The translations under genes and the position numbers were made by a program. From Sporosalibacterium faouarense (GTDB lineage Bacteria; Bacillota; Clostridia; Tissierellales; VENL01), in NCBI RefSeq assembly GCF_016765695.1, contig NZ_JAETGO010000030.1:1-64000 (forward strand): a stretch of 64,000 nt of DNA. The letters run 5' to 3'. Under the pieces are notes generated by a model. That model was not told where the DNA came from, made no database searches, and saw only the letters and a program-made list of their open reading frames with translations. This document shows, piece by piece, positions 1-8,742 of the stretch; the stretch's first letter is position 1, and each line of letters starts with the position of its first letter.

Positions 1-69
1 TCAGGTGGAGTGGAGTCTCCATCTGAAGCCCCGATGTTCTGCTTGAGCAGAACGAGTTCACTAAAGATT
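1..69 (-). repeat. Dispersed palindromic element, copy 1 (cut by window edge)
   Basis: Read on the - strand, this stretch matches the element at 13620-13744: a hairpin built on TTCTGCT/AGCAGAA (35-50), then a block ending in a TCACCTGA-like motif, in the same order. It abuts the stop codon of the DUF3243 gene, so it may also serve as that gene's terminator. The rest of the copy lies outside the window. The similarity was found by eye; the family is unidentified. Confidence 0.6.
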
Positions 70-337
70 ATTTTTCATCGGTTTGAACCATTTTTACAAT
101 CATTTTAGATAAAGATTTCCTATCTGTATCGTCACCTACTTTCCAGAGTTCTTGAAGCAATCTGTGCTCTCGATTTTCAGGATCGGTAGTTGCAGATAAA
201 AATGTGCCAACCTTTTCTCCAATATTTTCGATAGTATCCTCGGATAGTCCTATAGATTCTCCTAATTTAACTGCTTTTCCTACACTTTCTTTCCACTTAT
301 TCCATTCAGTAAAATTTGAATTATGTATTTCCACCAT
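68..337 (-). CDS. DUF3243 family protein (YmfJ-like)
   Basis: This 89-residue acidic, helical protein has the layout of the DUF3243 family, whose Bacillus member is YmfJ: an N-terminal WNKWKESVGKAV segment, a central LSEDTIENIGEKVGTFL segment, an ATTDPENREHRLLQELW block and a C-terminal IVKMVQ motif. The length is normal for the family. On the - strand a GGAGGTGAT ribosome site lies a few bases before the ATG. It is divergent from the DUF456 gene. The family's molecular function is not established, so I assign none. Confidence 0.85.
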   Translation of the reverse strand: MVEIHNSNFTEWNKWKESVGKAVKLGESIGLSEDTIENIGEKVGTFLSATTDPENREHRLLQELWKVGDDTDRKSLSKMIVKMVQTDEK

Positions 338-570
338 ATCACCTCCATAGAAATATTTTTTGTAATTTAGAGAAAATAATACATTGAGAAAAGTATATAT
401 TAAATTTTATACAATTTTGCAAAATTACATTTAATTTGCAAATATACAATCTCTGTCATGGTTTATTTAAAAAAATATTTATGATCTTTGGTTTTCTAAT
501 TGAAATTAATCTTTAATTAATGAAATATTGTATAATAAGATTATAGTAATTAAGAAAGTAGGTGGATGAT

Positions 571-1053
571 ATGGAAATAATTCTAATTATAGTATCACTA
601 GTAATAATGTTAATCGGTTTTATAGGGGTTTTTTTGCCAGCAATTCCTGGGACTGGGCTTATTTTTATTACTGCGTTGGTATATGGTATCATAACAAAGT
701 TTTCAGAAATAACAGTTACTATTATAGTAATATTGGGTATATTAACCGTAGTGTCCTTAGTATTGGATTACATAGCGTCTTTGATAACAACTAAAAAAGC
801 TGGGGCTTCTAGATTTGGACTTGCAGGAGCTTTAATTGGTGGAATAACTGGCTTTATTATTTTTAGTCTAGTTGGATTTTTAATAGGACAATTTTTAGGA
901 GCGATTATAGGTGAACTAATTAAAAGGACGGATACTAAAAAATCAATAAAAATAGGATTGGCAACTTTTGTTGGATATATACTAGGTGTTGTAGCTAATA
1001 GTACTATAGCTGCATCAATGATAGTTATTTTTATACTAAAGATTATTTTTTAA
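571..1053 (+). CDS. DUF456 family membrane protein
   Basis: A 160-residue, very hydrophobic protein with about four or five membrane segments and a conserved FLPAIPGTGLIF motif near the N-terminus, typical of DUF456. Gly-rich helices (LAGALIGGITGFI, GFLIGQFLGAIIGEL) follow, as in small multi-span membrane proteins. I chose ATG 571 over the upstream in-frame GTG at 562 because that GTG lies inside the AGGTGG ribosome site (560-565). Its role is unknown. The next gene follows after 12 bases, so the two are probably cotranscribed. Confidence 0.8.
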   Translation: MEIILIIVSLVIMLIGFIGVFLPAIPGTGLIFITALVYGIITKFSEITVTIIVILGILTVVSLVLDYIASLITTKKAGASRFGLAGALIGGITGFIIFSLVGFLIGQFLGAIIGELIKRTDTKKSIKIGLATFVGYILGVVANSTIAASMIVIFILKIIF

Positions 1054-1065
1054 GGAGTGAAATAT

Positions 1066-1896
1066 ATGTATATAGGAAGTCATTTATCAATTTCAAAAGG
1101 ATTTGCAAATGCAGCTGAAGAGGCAGTGGAAATTGGAGCAAATACATTTCAATTTTTCACTAGAAATCCTAGAGGTGGAAAGGCAAAAGATATTGATTCT
1201 GAAGACATTTTGAAGTTAAAGAAGATTATGAAGGAAAATAATTTTGGTCCCCTGTTAGCACATGCTCCATATACTCTTAATCTTGCTTCATACAAAGAAC
1301 ATGTATATGATTTTGCCAAAATGGCTTTTAAGGATGATTTAAATAGACTTGAGAAAATACCATGTGACTTATATAATTTCCATCCAGGTAATCATACTGG
1401 TAAAGGAGTGGAATATGGAATAGACAGAATATCAGGAATTCTAAACGAAGTTATAACAGGTAATGAAAGCACCATGGTATTATTAGAAACTATGTCAGGT
1501 AAGGGAACTGAGATTGGCAAGACATTTGAAGAACTTAAGATGATTATAGATAAGGTAAAGTATTCAGAATTGATGGGAATTTGCTTAGATACATGTCATA
1601 TTTATTCTGCAGGCTATGATATTGTAAATGACTTAGATAATGTATTAGAAAAGTTCGATAATATTATTGGGATAGATAGATTAAAGGCAATACATTTAAA
1701 TGATAGTATGAAGGAATTTGCTAGTAATAAAGATAGACATGAAAAGATAGGAGAAGGGACACTAGGATTAGAGGCACTGGTTAATTTTATCAATCATCCT
1801 CAGATAGCGAACATTCCAATTTTATTAGAAACACCTAATGAACTAGCAGGATATAAGAAGGAAATTGAGACACTTAGATCAAGCTATAATAAATAA
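1066..1896 (+). CDS. nfo: Deoxyribonuclease IV (AP endonuclease)
   Basis: Endonuclease IV cuts DNA 5' to abasic sites in base excision repair, using a trinuclear zinc centre in a TIM barrel. The 276-residue product starts [12 protein letters not shown] and contains the family's metal-ligand motifs: [44 protein letters not shown] and the DRHEKIGEG segment. ATG 1066 sits 8 bases after AAGGAG (1052-1057); the in-frame GTG at 1057 overlaps that site and is rejected. It follows the DUF456 gene closely. Length is normal for the family. Confidence 0.95.
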   Translation: MYIGSHLSISKGFANAAEEAVEIGANTFQFFTRNPRGGKAKDIDSEDILKLKKIMKENNFGPLLAHAPYTLNLASYKEHVYDFAKMAFKDDLNRLEKIPCDLYNFHPGNHTGKGVEYGIDRISGILNEVITGNESTMVLLETMSGKGTEIGKTFEELKMIIDKVKYSELMGICLDTCHIYSAGYDIVNDLDNVLEKFDNIIGIDRLKAIHLNDSMKEFASNKDRHEKIGEGTLGLEALVNFINHPQIANIPILLETPNELAGYKKEIETLRSSYNK

Positions 1897-2197
1897 AAAG
1901 TTTTATAAGAGTGTGAGCATGGGCTGAATTGTGGAATAAGATTTTTTTATTTAGAAAAATCCACTCTAAAGTTGTTATGAAGCTAGAGATTTTGAACTTG
2001 AAAGAATATTTATGAAAAAATGCTATGGGAATGTAATTACATTCCCATAGCATTTTTTCGTCTCAATAGATTAGTTTAGTTAATTAGAGCATGAATAAGT
2101 TTAAATTAATAAAAAGATACTAATATAGGACAATATATTTTTGAGTTTTTGAGAAAATAGTATTCTCTAAACTGAAAATTTTAAAGAGGTGGAATTA
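1897..2197. other. Intergenic stretch between nfo and the ZIP transporter gene
   Basis: About 300 bases of AT-rich DNA. It holds the perfect palindrome at 2015-2058 and, at its end, the ribosome site of the transporter gene. I see no convincing -35/-10 pair, RNA gene or small gene in the rest. Confidence 0.5.
2015..2058. terminator. Bidirectional intrinsic terminator
   Basis: A perfect inverted repeat with 22-base arms, including ATGCTATGGGAATG and its complement, flanked by A6 on the left and T6 on the right. It can therefore terminate on either strand. It lies downstream of nfo. Confidence 0.9.
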
Positions 2198-2947
2198 TTG
2201 AATGGAATTCTTATAAGTATTTTAGTTGGAGCTTGTACTGGGTTGGGAGCTTTACCGTTAATATTTGTAAAGTCAATTTCTAAGGCAACAAAAAATGGAT
2301 TATTAGGATTTGCTGGAGGAATAATGGTTTTTGCAAGTTCTTTTAGTCTTATACAACCTGCAATGAGAGAAGGAAGTCTAATTAGTGTAATTAGTGGGAT
2401 AATCACTGGAACTTTATTATTAACCGCCATAGAGAAGACAATCCCCCATGCCCATGGAAATGATCTAGAGAAAAATGCAGCAGGTGAAGATAATAGAAAA
2501 GAGGTTAAAAATACCTTGCTTCTAGTATTGGCAGTGGCAATTCACAATATCCCAGAAGGACTGGCCATAGGTGTTGGTTATGGTTCTGGTAGTATAACTT
2601 CTGGATTAAATCTGGCATTGGCAATAGGAGTACAGAATATACCTGAGGGTTTAATAGTAGGTGCAACTTTGTTACAAGAAGGTAGCTCAAAGACAAAAGC
2701 TATATTAGTTTCTTTTCTGACTGGAATTGGAGAACCGATAGCGGCAACAATAGCAATTTTGACATTAAGTGCTATTAGTAATTTTATGCCTTTTATATTA
2801 TCAATGACAGCTGGAGCAATGTATTATGTAGTTTCTAATGAATTAATCCCAGAAAGCCATTGTGAGGGGAATGAACTGCTATCTACTTATGGTTTCATTT
2901 TAGGACTTATACTTATGATAGTCTTTAATATGCTAATTGGTAAATAA
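2198..2947 (+). CDS. ZIP family metal transporter
   Basis: A 249-residue integral membrane protein of the ZIP family (ZupT/GufA-like), which moves divalent metals such as zinc into the cytoplasm. The two metal-site helices are clear: HNIPEGLAIG and, about 30 residues later, GVQNIPEGLIVG. A Gln in place of His in the second helix is common in the GufA branch. A short His-containing loop (HAHGN) precedes them. The start is taken as TTG 2198, 5 bases after GAGGTGG; the upstream GTG at 2189 overlaps that site. The substrate cannot be fixed from sequence. Confidence 0.88.
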   Translation: MNGILISILVGACTGLGALPLIFVKSISKATKNGLLGFAGGIMVFASSFSLIQPAMREGSLISVISGIITGTLLLTAIEKTIPHAHGNDLEKNAAGEDNRKEVKNTLLLVLAVAIHNIPEGLAIGVGYGSGSITSGLNLALAIGVQNIPEGLIVGATLLQEGSSKTKAILVSFLTGIGEPIAATIAILTLSAISNFMPFILSMTAGAMYYVVSNELIPESHCEGNELLSTYGFILGLILMIVFNMLIGK

Positions 2948-3009
2948 GAGAATAGGACTTTAGACCTATTTTGATAAAAAAATTCAATAAATCTTAATTA
3001 ACAACAAAC

Positions 3010-3018
3010 TTCGACAAA
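3010..3018 (-). promoter_or_regulatory. Possible Spo0A box
   Basis: TTCGACAAA is the complement of TTTGTCGAA, which contains the TGTCGAA core of the Spo0A binding site. It lies about 60 bases upstream of the small gene at 3090. A single match in AT-rich DNA is weak evidence, and nothing in the window proves that the organism sporulates. Confidence 0.3.
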
Positions 3019-3089
3019 AGAGAAAAATATTATTTGATAGAATGACACTATAAATAAATTTCTTTACAGGGAAAATAGGAGGTGTGACT

Positions 3090-3158
3090 TTGACATTTAG
3101 ATATTACAGTTATAGATCCTTAACAATAAAAATAGGGCGCTATTTTTTTATGATATAA
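3090..3158 (+). CDS. Small 22-residue basic, aromatic peptide
   Basis: An excellent AGGAGGTG ribosome site (3077-3084) is followed 5 bases later by TTG and 22 codons encoding MTFRYYSYRSLTIKIGRYFF plus two residues. The peptide is rich in Arg, Lys and Tyr. Its stop is followed 30 bases later by a strong terminator, so this looks like a complete short transcription unit. I recognise no family. It could also be a leader peptide, but the next gene lies beyond the terminator. The stop overlaps a TATAAT hexamer (3154-3159), whose meaning is unclear. Confidence 0.45.
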   Translation: MTFRYYSYRSLTIKIGRYFFMI

Positions 3159-3187
3159 TGAAAAAATGTAAAAAAAAAGTGAGTGAG

Positions 3188-3226
3188 AACCTACTATGTA
3201 TGGTACAATACATAGTAGGTTTTTTT
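3188..3226 (+). terminator. Intrinsic terminator
   Basis: Inverted repeat AACCTACTATGTAT with its complement, a six-base loop and a T7 run. It closes the small gene at 3090-3158 and isolates the downstream lipoprotein gene. Confidence 0.9.
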
Positions 3227-3416
3227 ATCATTAATATATATAATTAGGAAATTACATATTGAAATTTAGATTAAATATATTTTGAAATCTAACTGTAGGT
3301 TTTCTTTAAATTAATGAAAAGTTTATATAACAAAACAAATTATTTATAATTTTAGAAGGATTTTATTACTGTTCATAGAATTAGGAAAATATGGATATAT
3401 TAGAAAGGAGAAAATT

Positions 3417-4064
3417 ATGAAAAAAATTATAGCTTTTATGGTTATTTTATCTCTATTATTACCTTTAACAGCGTGTAAAGATCGAGATTCAGTAGACGTT
3501 GACGAAAAAACTGATTATGAAGATAATCAGGGAGAGCAAGAGGATATAAAAGATTCACAAGAAGATCAATCAGAAAATAGTGACGTTGACAAAGAAGATG
3601 ATTATAGTGAAGCTGAGGATTTAAGTAACTCAAACCAGGACAGTGAAGAGGTACTTTTAGGTGAAGAAGATTTACCTATCGAAGTCAATGGAGGTTCTAT
3701 AAACTATAATATGACTAAGTCAGAAGCAATTGAAATACTTGGAGAACCTTTGGAAAAAATAACTTATGAGGATTCCGAAAGCATTGTTACTTATAAATAT
3801 GATGGCATAGATATAACTTTTATACAAGAATATATTGAAGTTATTAAAGTGATTGGTACTAATTATTCCACTCATAGAGGTATTAAGGTGGGGGATGACA
3901 CACAAAAGATTTTTGAAAGTTATGGTGAGGTTAGTCCAGTGGATATACAAGGCCACGAAAAATATTATATGTATGAATTACCCACGGATACAATAGAGAT
4001 ACAATTATTTTTTGTTACAATGGATGGTAAGATTAAAGAATACTATTTCTGTAATAGCTTATAG
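3417..4064 (+). CDS. Hypothetical lipoprotein
   Basis: A 215-residue secreted lipoprotein. The signal peptide (MKK, hydrophobic core) ends in the lipobox LTAC, with the lipidated Cys at 20. Residues 22-90 are a very acidic linker of Asp, Glu, Ser and Asn. The C-terminal domain (about 90-215) alternates Ile/Val/Tyr with polar residues and contains two similar blocks, GGSINYNMTKSEAIEILGEP and RGIKVGDDTQKIFESYG, suggesting a duplicated small beta fold. I recognise no family with certainty. A GAAAGGAG ribosome site precedes the ATG. Its stop faces the stop of the - strand gene only 4 bases away. Confidence 0.75.
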   Translation: MKKIIAFMVILSLLLPLTACKDRDSVDVDEKTDYEDNQGEQEDIKDSQEDQSENSDVDKEDDYSEAEDLSNSNQDSEEVLLGEEDLPIEVNGGSINYNMTKSEAIEILGEPLEKITYEDSESIVTYKYDGIDITFIQEYIEVIKVIGTNYSTHRGIKVGDDTQKIFESYGEVSPVDIQGHEKYYMYELPTDTIEIQLFFVTMDGKIKEYYFCNSL

Positions 4065-4068
4065 AGAA

Positions 4069-4395
4069 TTAGAAAATATCACTTAATCCACTGCCAAAGG
4101 TTTCTAGAAATACTAATAGGAAAACTAGTAAAGTGAAGTTATTACTATTTCCATTACCGAATTGACAGAAGCCACCATTAAATTCTACAAATAATACTAA
4201 TCCAATTAATAAGAAAAGCTCAAGATAATCTCTATCTCCAAAACCACAGGAATTATTGAATAGGCCACCTGAGAAACCGCCAAACAAGCCGCCAAGTATT
4301 GAGTTAGAAGACCTATTAAACAAACCTTTGGATGAATTTCCAAATAGGCTTTTGCGAGAATTATTGAATAAACCACTTGAAAAAAGATTAAGCAT
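4069..4395 (-). CDS. Gly/Asn/Phe/Leu-rich low-complexity protein
   Basis: A 108-residue protein. Its N-terminal half has repeats such as GLFNNSRKSLFGN and GLFNRSSNS, then GGLFGGFSGGLFNNS. The second half has two hydrophobic stretches (LELFLLIGLVLFVEF and FTLLVFLLVFLETF). On the - strand a GGAGG site lies about 6 bases before the ATG, so it is probably a real gene and not a shadow; no + strand gene overlaps it. The composition resembles some clostridial spore-surface or small membrane-associated proteins, but that is only a compositional guess. Confidence 0.6.
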   Translation of the reverse strand: MLNLFSSGLFNNSRKSLFGNSSKGLFNRSSNSILGGLFGGFSGGLFNNSCGFGDRDYLELFLLIGLVLFVEFNGGFCQFGNGNSNNFTLLVFLLVFLETFGSGLSDIF

Positions 4396-4479
4396 TTTAA
4401 AACCTCCAGTACTTTGTTAATATAGGATATACATTTGAGGTCTGATTTGATACTGTTTATTACAAAACGTATATATATC

Positions 4480-4533
4480 AGTTGAAATTTTCAAATAAGG
4501 AAATTGTATGAATCCTAATATGCAATTTCCTTA
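4480..4533. repeat. Dispersed hairpin element, copy 1
   Basis: GTTGAAATTTTCAAAT is followed by AAGGAAATTGTAT, a short spacer, and ATATGCAATTTCCTT, the complement of the second block. The same blocks occur in the same order at 62985-63066 with a longer interior. It lies upstream of queG. It could be a small mobile repeat or a structured RNA; no family is recognised. Confidence 0.5.
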
Positions 4534-4577
4534 AATAATAATTATGTAGTTTTTTATTTATAAAAGGATTGATGGTA

Positions 4578-5711
4578 ATGGATTTAAAAGAAGATATATT
4601 ACATAGAGCAAAAAAAATTGGAATTGATATAATTGGATTCTCTAATTGTGAGGCATTTGATGGACTTAGAGATAAATTGCTCCTTAGAAGAAGAAATAAA
4701 AAAGATACAGAGTTTGAGGAGAATGACATAGAATTAAGAACAAAACCAAAGAGACTTATGTCAAAATGTAAGTCAATAATAGCCATAGGAATTTCATATA
4801 ATGTGGATGTAAAAGACAATATAACAAGTGACGTTTTATTAAAATCTCATAAGGGAAATTTATCTAGGTCCTCTTGGGGAATAGATTATCATATTATATT
4901 AAAGAATAAATTAGAAGAATTGGCTAAAGAAATAAAGAAAGTAGTAAATTTTAATTATAAGGTATTTGTTGATACAGGACCTTTAGTTGATAGAGAGATT
5001 GCTAAAAGATCTGGCATTGGATGGTACGGAAAAAATAATTCCATTATAAACGATAAATATGGATCTTTTATTTTTATTGGTTATATGCTTACAGATATAG
5101 ATTTAGAGCCCGATAGACCAATTGATAATAAATGTGGATTCTGTACCAATTGTATAGATGCTTGTCCTACAGGGGCAATAGAAGGAAATAATATAGTTAA
5201 TGCTAGAAGATGTATTTCATATCTTACACAGACTAAAGAAAAAATTCCATATGAGTTAAGAGAAAAGATGGGAACGAAAATATACGGGTGTGATACTTGT
5301 CAATTAGTTTGCCCTATAAATAAAAAGACTGTTTTAGGGGAAAATGAAAGTTTTTATCCCAAAATAACTAATGGTAAAATAGAACTAAGAGAGCTGTTTA
5401 ACATGTCCAATAGAGAATTTAAGAAGAAGTATGGTCATATGGCAGGGAGTTGGAGAGGGAAAAATATTCTAAAGAGAAATTGTATAATAGCTATGGGTAA
5501 TATTAAGGACAAAGAGAATTTAGACTTTATAATTAAAGGCCTAGAGGACCAAAGTTCTATTATAAGAGAATATTCTGCATGGGCTTTGCTTAAAATAGAT
5601 AAAGGGTTAGGTATTAAGCTAATTAGAAAATACATTGATAAAGAAAAAGAAGTTGATGTAAAGAATGAGTTAATAAAGCTACTTAAATACTTCGAAGGTG
5701 ATAATAAATGA
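4578..5711 (+). CDS. queG: Epoxyqueuosine reductase
   Basis: QueG reduces epoxyqueuosine to queuosine in the wobble position of certain tRNAs, the last step of queuosine synthesis, using a cobalamin and two 4Fe-4S clusters. Both cluster motifs are present (CGFCTNCIDACP and CDTCQLVCP), as is the conserved VDTGPLVDREIA segment with the catalytic Asp, and RSGIGWYGKNN. A HEAT-like C-terminal region follows (REYSAWALLKI). Length, 377 residues, is normal. I chose ATG 4578 because AAAGGA (4563-4568) is 9 bases upstream; ATG 4572 would leave only 3. It overlaps the next gene by 4 bases. Confidence 0.93.
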   Translation: MDLKEDILHRAKKIGIDIIGFSNCEAFDGLRDKLLLRRRNKKDTEFEENDIELRTKPKRLMSKCKSIIAIGISYNVDVKDNITSDVLLKSHKGNLSRSSWGIDYHIILKNKLEELAKEIKKVVNFNYKVFVDTGPLVDREIAKRSGIGWYGKNNSIINDKYGSFIFIGYMLTDIDLEPDRPIDNKCGFCTNCIDACPTGAIEGNNIVNARRCISYLTQTKEKIPYELREKMGTKIYGCDTCQLVCPINKKTVLGENESFYPKITNGKIELRELFNMSNREFKKKYGHMAGSWRGKNILKRNCIIAMGNIKDKENLDFIIKGLEDQSSIIREYSAWALLKIDKGLGIKLIRKYIDKEKEVDVKNELIKLLKYFEGDNK

Positions 5712-6199
5712 GAATAGGCATAATATCAGATACTCACATAAGAAAGGATTATAGTAAAATAGATAGCTTTATAGAAAAATATTTAAAGGATTTAGATGCT
5801 ATTATTCATGTAGGAGACTATACTACCATAGATTTGATTGATAAACTTAAAAAAACAAATGACTTTGTTGGTGTGTATGGAAATGTAGATGGTCTTGAAA
5901 TTAAAGATATGTTAAAGCAAAAAGAATTTATTGAAATATTAGGACATAAAATAGGAATATTTCATGGTGATGGTAATAGAAAGACTACCATTGAAAGGGT
6001 ATATGATGAATTTAAGAATGATGATGTAGATATATTAGTTTTTGGACATAGTCATCAACCTATTATAAAAACTAAAAATCAAAGACTTATGCTGAATCCA
6101 GGCTCACCAACTGATAAAAGAAGAGAGAGATGGTTCTCATATATAGTATTAGAGCTCACTGAGGAGCTAATAAATGCTCAGCTTAGATTTTTTTCATAA
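5708..6199 (+). CDS. YfcE-type metallophosphoesterase
   Basis: A 163-residue calcineurin-like phosphoesterase of the MJ0936/YfcE family, which hydrolyses phosphodiesters with two metal ions. All motifs are visible: SDTHIR (Asp-x-His), HVGDYTT, YGNVDG, FHGDG and GHSHQP. The physiological substrate is unknown for most members. The ATG overlaps the queG stop as ATGA, so translation is coupled and the two form an operon. Confidence 0.9.
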   Translation: MRIGIISDTHIRKDYSKIDSFIEKYLKDLDAIIHVGDYTTIDLIDKLKKTNDFVGVYGNVDGLEIKDMLKQKEFIEILGHKIGIFHGDGNRKTTIERVYDEFKNDDVDILVFGHSHQPIIKTKNQRLMLNPGSPTDKRRERWFSYIVLELTEELINAQLRFFS

Positions 6200-6265
6200 A
6201 GAATCATAAAGGATATTAACAAATTTTTAATATGTAGGATAAAAAAAGAAAAATCAAATCAAATA

Positions 6266-6274
6266 TGTTATACT
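6266..6274 (+). promoter_or_regulatory. Extended -10 element upstream of kbl
   Basis: TGTTATACT is an extended -10 (TGnTATACT) about 75 bases before the kbl start. No good -35 is seen 17 bases upstream. Confidence 0.45.
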
Positions 6275-6348
6275 AATAACTGTGAAATACATATCAAGTT
6301 AATTGCAGTATATTTTCAATATAATTTTAAATTAAGGAGGTATATGTA

Positions 6349-7530
6349 ATGGGAAATAACCATAGTTTTTTAGAAGGAAAAATTCAAGACTTAAAAGACC
6401 AAGGAGTTTACAGAAAGCTACCAGTTCTAGAAGGCGCAAATGAAGCGGAAATAATTTTAGATGGACAAAAAGTAATAAACATGTCATCAAATAACTACTT
6501 AGGATTTGCTAATCACCCAAGATTAAAGAAAGCAGCTATTGAAGCTGTTGAAAAGTATGGAGTAGGGTCTGGTGCAGTAAGAACTATAGTAGGTAATATG
6601 GATATCCACGAAGAACTTGAAGAAATACTTGCTAAGTTTAAAAGAGAAGAAGCTGTAATGGTATTCCAATCAGGTTTTAATTGTAATGCTGGAACTATTC
6701 AAGCTATAACAGAAAAGGGAGATTTAATCATATCTGATGAGTTAAATCATGCTAGTATCATAGATGGAGTTAGGTTAAGTAGAGCTGATAAGGCTATATT
6801 TAAACACTCTGATATGGAAGACCTTGAAAGGGTATTAAAGGAAAAAAGAGATCAATATAATAATTGCTTAATTATAACTGATGGAGTTTTCAGTATGGAC
6901 GGAGACATAGCTAAGCTTCCAGAAATGGTTGAATTAGCAGAAAAATATAAGTGTATGACTTATGTAGACGATGCCCATGGTTCAGGCGTATTAGGTGAGA
7001 GTGGTAGAGGAACTGTCGATCATTTTGGTTTACATGGAAAGGTTGACTTTTCAATAGGAACATTATCTAAAGCTATTGGAGTTATTGGCGGATATGTTGC
7101 TACTAGTAAAGCAGGTCAAGAATGGTTAAATCACAGAGGTAGACCTATCTTGTTTAGTACTTCGTTACCACCAGCAGCAGTGGGAGCAATAATAGAAGCT
7201 GTTACTATACTTATGGAAACTACTGAGTATACCGATAAATTATGGAGTAATGCAAAATACTTTAAAGAAAAACTAGGTAAATTAGGATTTGATACTGGAA
7301 AAAGCGAAACTCCAATAACGCCAGTTATTATAGGTGATGAAGCTAAGTCTATGGAGTTCAGTAGAAAGCTTAAAGAAAATGGAGTATTTGTTTCTGCTAT
7401 TGTATTCCCAACAGTACCAAAGGGAACAGGTAGAGTTAGATGTATGGTAACAGCAGGACATACAGAAGAACAATTAGATAGAGCGGTTGCTACATTTGAA
7501 AAGGTTGGAAAGGAAATGGGAATTATATAA
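6349..7530 (+). CDS. kbl: Glycine C-acetyltransferase (2-amino-3-ketobutyrate CoA ligase)
   Basis: A PLP enzyme of the alpha-oxoamine synthase family. Kbl interconverts 2-amino-3-oxobutyrate plus CoA with glycine plus acetyl-CoA, the second step of threonine breakdown. The 393-residue protein has the Kbl-like motifs [53 protein letters not shown] and the PLP lysine in GTLSKAIG (Lys241). AGGAGG precedes the ATG. No threonine dehydrogenase gene lies next to it. A related BioF role is possible from homology alone, but the motifs favour Kbl. In this organism it could feed glycine to the reductase. Confidence 0.85.
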   Translation: MGNNHSFLEGKIQDLKDQGVYRKLPVLEGANEAEIILDGQKVINMSSNNYLGFANHPRLKKAAIEAVEKYGVGSGAVRTIVGNMDIHEELEEILAKFKREEAVMVFQSGFNCNAGTIQAITEKGDLIISDELNHASIIDGVRLSRADKAIFKHSDMEDLERVLKEKRDQYNNCLIITDGVFSMDGDIAKLPEMVELAEKYKCMTYVDDAHGSGVLGESGRGTVDHFGLHGKVDFSIGTLSKAIGVIGGYVATSKAGQEWLNHRGRPILFSTSLPPAAVGAIIEAVTILMETTEYTDKLWSNAKYFKEKLGKLGFDTGKSETPITPVIIGDEAKSMEFSRKLKENGVFVSAIVFPTVPKGTGRVRCMVTAGHTEEQLDRAVATFEKVGKEMGII

Positions 7531-7545
7531 TATAGATTCCTAAGG

Positions 7546-7575
7546 GACACTGGTGATTACCGGTGTCTTTTTTTT
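7546..7575 (+). terminator. Intrinsic terminator after kbl
   Basis: GACACTGGT, a four-base loop, ACCGGTGTC (one G-T pair), then T8. Confidence 0.9.
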
Positions 7576-7669
7576 ATAAGTAAAACATAGAAGAATTATA
7601 TGGAAGTCTACTTTTTATGGTAAAATAATGATAATGTGTTTAGTATAGACATGTGAACGGAGTGATAAA

Positions 7670-7951
7670 ATGATAATAGGTGCATGCACATTAGAATTGA
7701 TGATATATGAAGCAAATTCCTTAAAGGAAAAAAGGCAGGTAATAAAGAGTATAGTTGAAAGGATCAAATCAAGATATAATGTATCCATTGCTGAAGTTGG
7801 ATTAAATGATATTTGGAGGAGTGCAGTTTTAGGTATAGCATGTGTTTCAAATGATACAATTCATGCAAAGAAAATGATATCTAGCGTCATAAAGTTTATA
7901 GATAGAGATGGAAGGGTAGAAATAATTCGTCATGAAATAGAAATACTGTAG
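7670..7951 (+). CDS. YlxP/DUF503 family protein
   Basis: A 93-residue protein matching DUF503 (YlxP): MIIGACTLELMIYEANSLKEKR at the start, the conserved SLKEKRQVIKSIVERIKSRYN helix, then IAEVGLNDIWRSAVLG. Family members are found with nusA-infB genes and are implicated in ribosome biogenesis; here the gene instead precedes nth by 15 bases. The length is typical. ATG 7670 is preceded by a weak CGGAG site. Confidence 0.88.
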   Translation: MIIGACTLELMIYEANSLKEKRQVIKSIVERIKSRYNVSIAEVGLNDIWRSAVLGIACVSNDTIHAKKMISSVIKFIDRDGRVEIIRHEIEIL

Positions 7952-7966
7952 AGAAAGGATGATATT

Positions 7967-8617
7967 ATGAAAAAGAAACTTACTAAAAAGGAAATGAAAG
8001 AAGTACTTGATATATTAAGGGAGCTTTATCCCAATGCTGAATCAGAATTGAATTTTACAAGCCCTTTTGAGCTATTAATTGCAACGATATTAGCTGCCCA
8101 GTGTACAGATGTGAGAGTTAATAAGATAACTAAGGAATTATATAAAAAATATAAAAAACCAGAAGATTTTCTCACTCTTACTCAAGATGAATTAGGAGAA
8201 TTAATTAGAAGCTGTGGTTTCTATAGAAATAAGAGTAAAAATATATTAATGACTTGTGAAATACTTGTTAATAAATATGGTGGAAAAGTACCTCAAACTA
8301 GAGAAGAGCTTGAAGAACTTCCAGGAGTAGGGAGAAAAACGGCTAATGTGGTAATTAGTAATGTATTTGATAAGCCAGCTATCGCCGTTGATACCCATGT
8401 TTTTAGGGTATCAAATAGAATTGGTCTTGCCTCAAGTGATAATGTTATGAATACTGAAAAGGATTTAATGAGAAATATTAAGAAGGAAGACTGGTCAGAT
8501 GCTCATCATTGGTTGATTTTCCATGGGAGAAGAGTTTGTAAAGCTAGAAAACCAAAATGTGAAGAGTGTTCTTTAACTGATTATTGTCTATATTTCAATC
8601 AAAATGTGAAAAAGTAA
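7967..8617 (+). CDS. nth: Endonuclease III
   Basis: A DNA glycosylase/AP lyase that removes oxidised pyrimidines. The helix-hairpin-helix LEELPGVGRKTANVV holds the catalytic Lys124, and AVDTHVFRVSNR holds the catalytic Asp142. The C-terminal cysteines CKARKPKCEECSLTDYC form the 4Fe-4S cluster (C-x6-C-x2-C-x5-C). The 216-residue length is normal. GAAAGGATG lies just before the ATG. Probably cotranscribed with the ylxP-like gene. Confidence 0.95.
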   Translation: MKKKLTKKEMKEVLDILRELYPNAESELNFTSPFELLIATILAAQCTDVRVNKITKELYKKYKKPEDFLTLTQDELGELIRSCGFYRNKSKNILMTCEILVNKYGGKVPQTREELEELPGVGRKTANVVISNVFDKPAIAVDTHVFRVSNRIGLASSDNVMNTEKDLMRNIKKEDWSDAHHWLIFHGRRVCKARKPKCEECSLTDYCLYFNQNVKK

Positions 8618-8742
8618 TTTGTTAAAAAAGTAATCACTTATTTTACTTATTAAACTTATTAAAAAAAATGTCAAATATAGAGGAAAAACTGCGTATAATA
8701 GAGAAATAAATTAATATGAAATTATTATAAAGAGGTGTTAGG

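Larger units (their letters stand above)
2948..3416. other. Intergenic stretch between the ZIP and lipoprotein genes
   Basis: About 470 bases. It contains a Spo0A-box-like site (3010-3018), a 22-codon reading frame with a strong ribosome site (3090-3158) and a terminator (3188-3226). The remaining 190 bases before the lipoprotein gene are AT-rich and I see nothing else in them. Confidence 0.6.

Noticed and set aside
2015-2058. Palindromes as CRISPR-like repeats
   Set aside because: They are single hairpins with T runs, not repeated at regular spacing; no array or cas gene exists here.
4478-4819. 113-codon - strand frame overlapping queG
   Set aside because: It lies opposite a clear queG coding region, lacks a ribosome site and has shadow-like composition. 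Other opposite-strand frames over real genes were rejected for the same reason.
7982-8617. nth as a MutY homologue
   Set aside because: Length, the Lys124 residue and absence of the C-terminal MutT-like domain fit endonuclease III.
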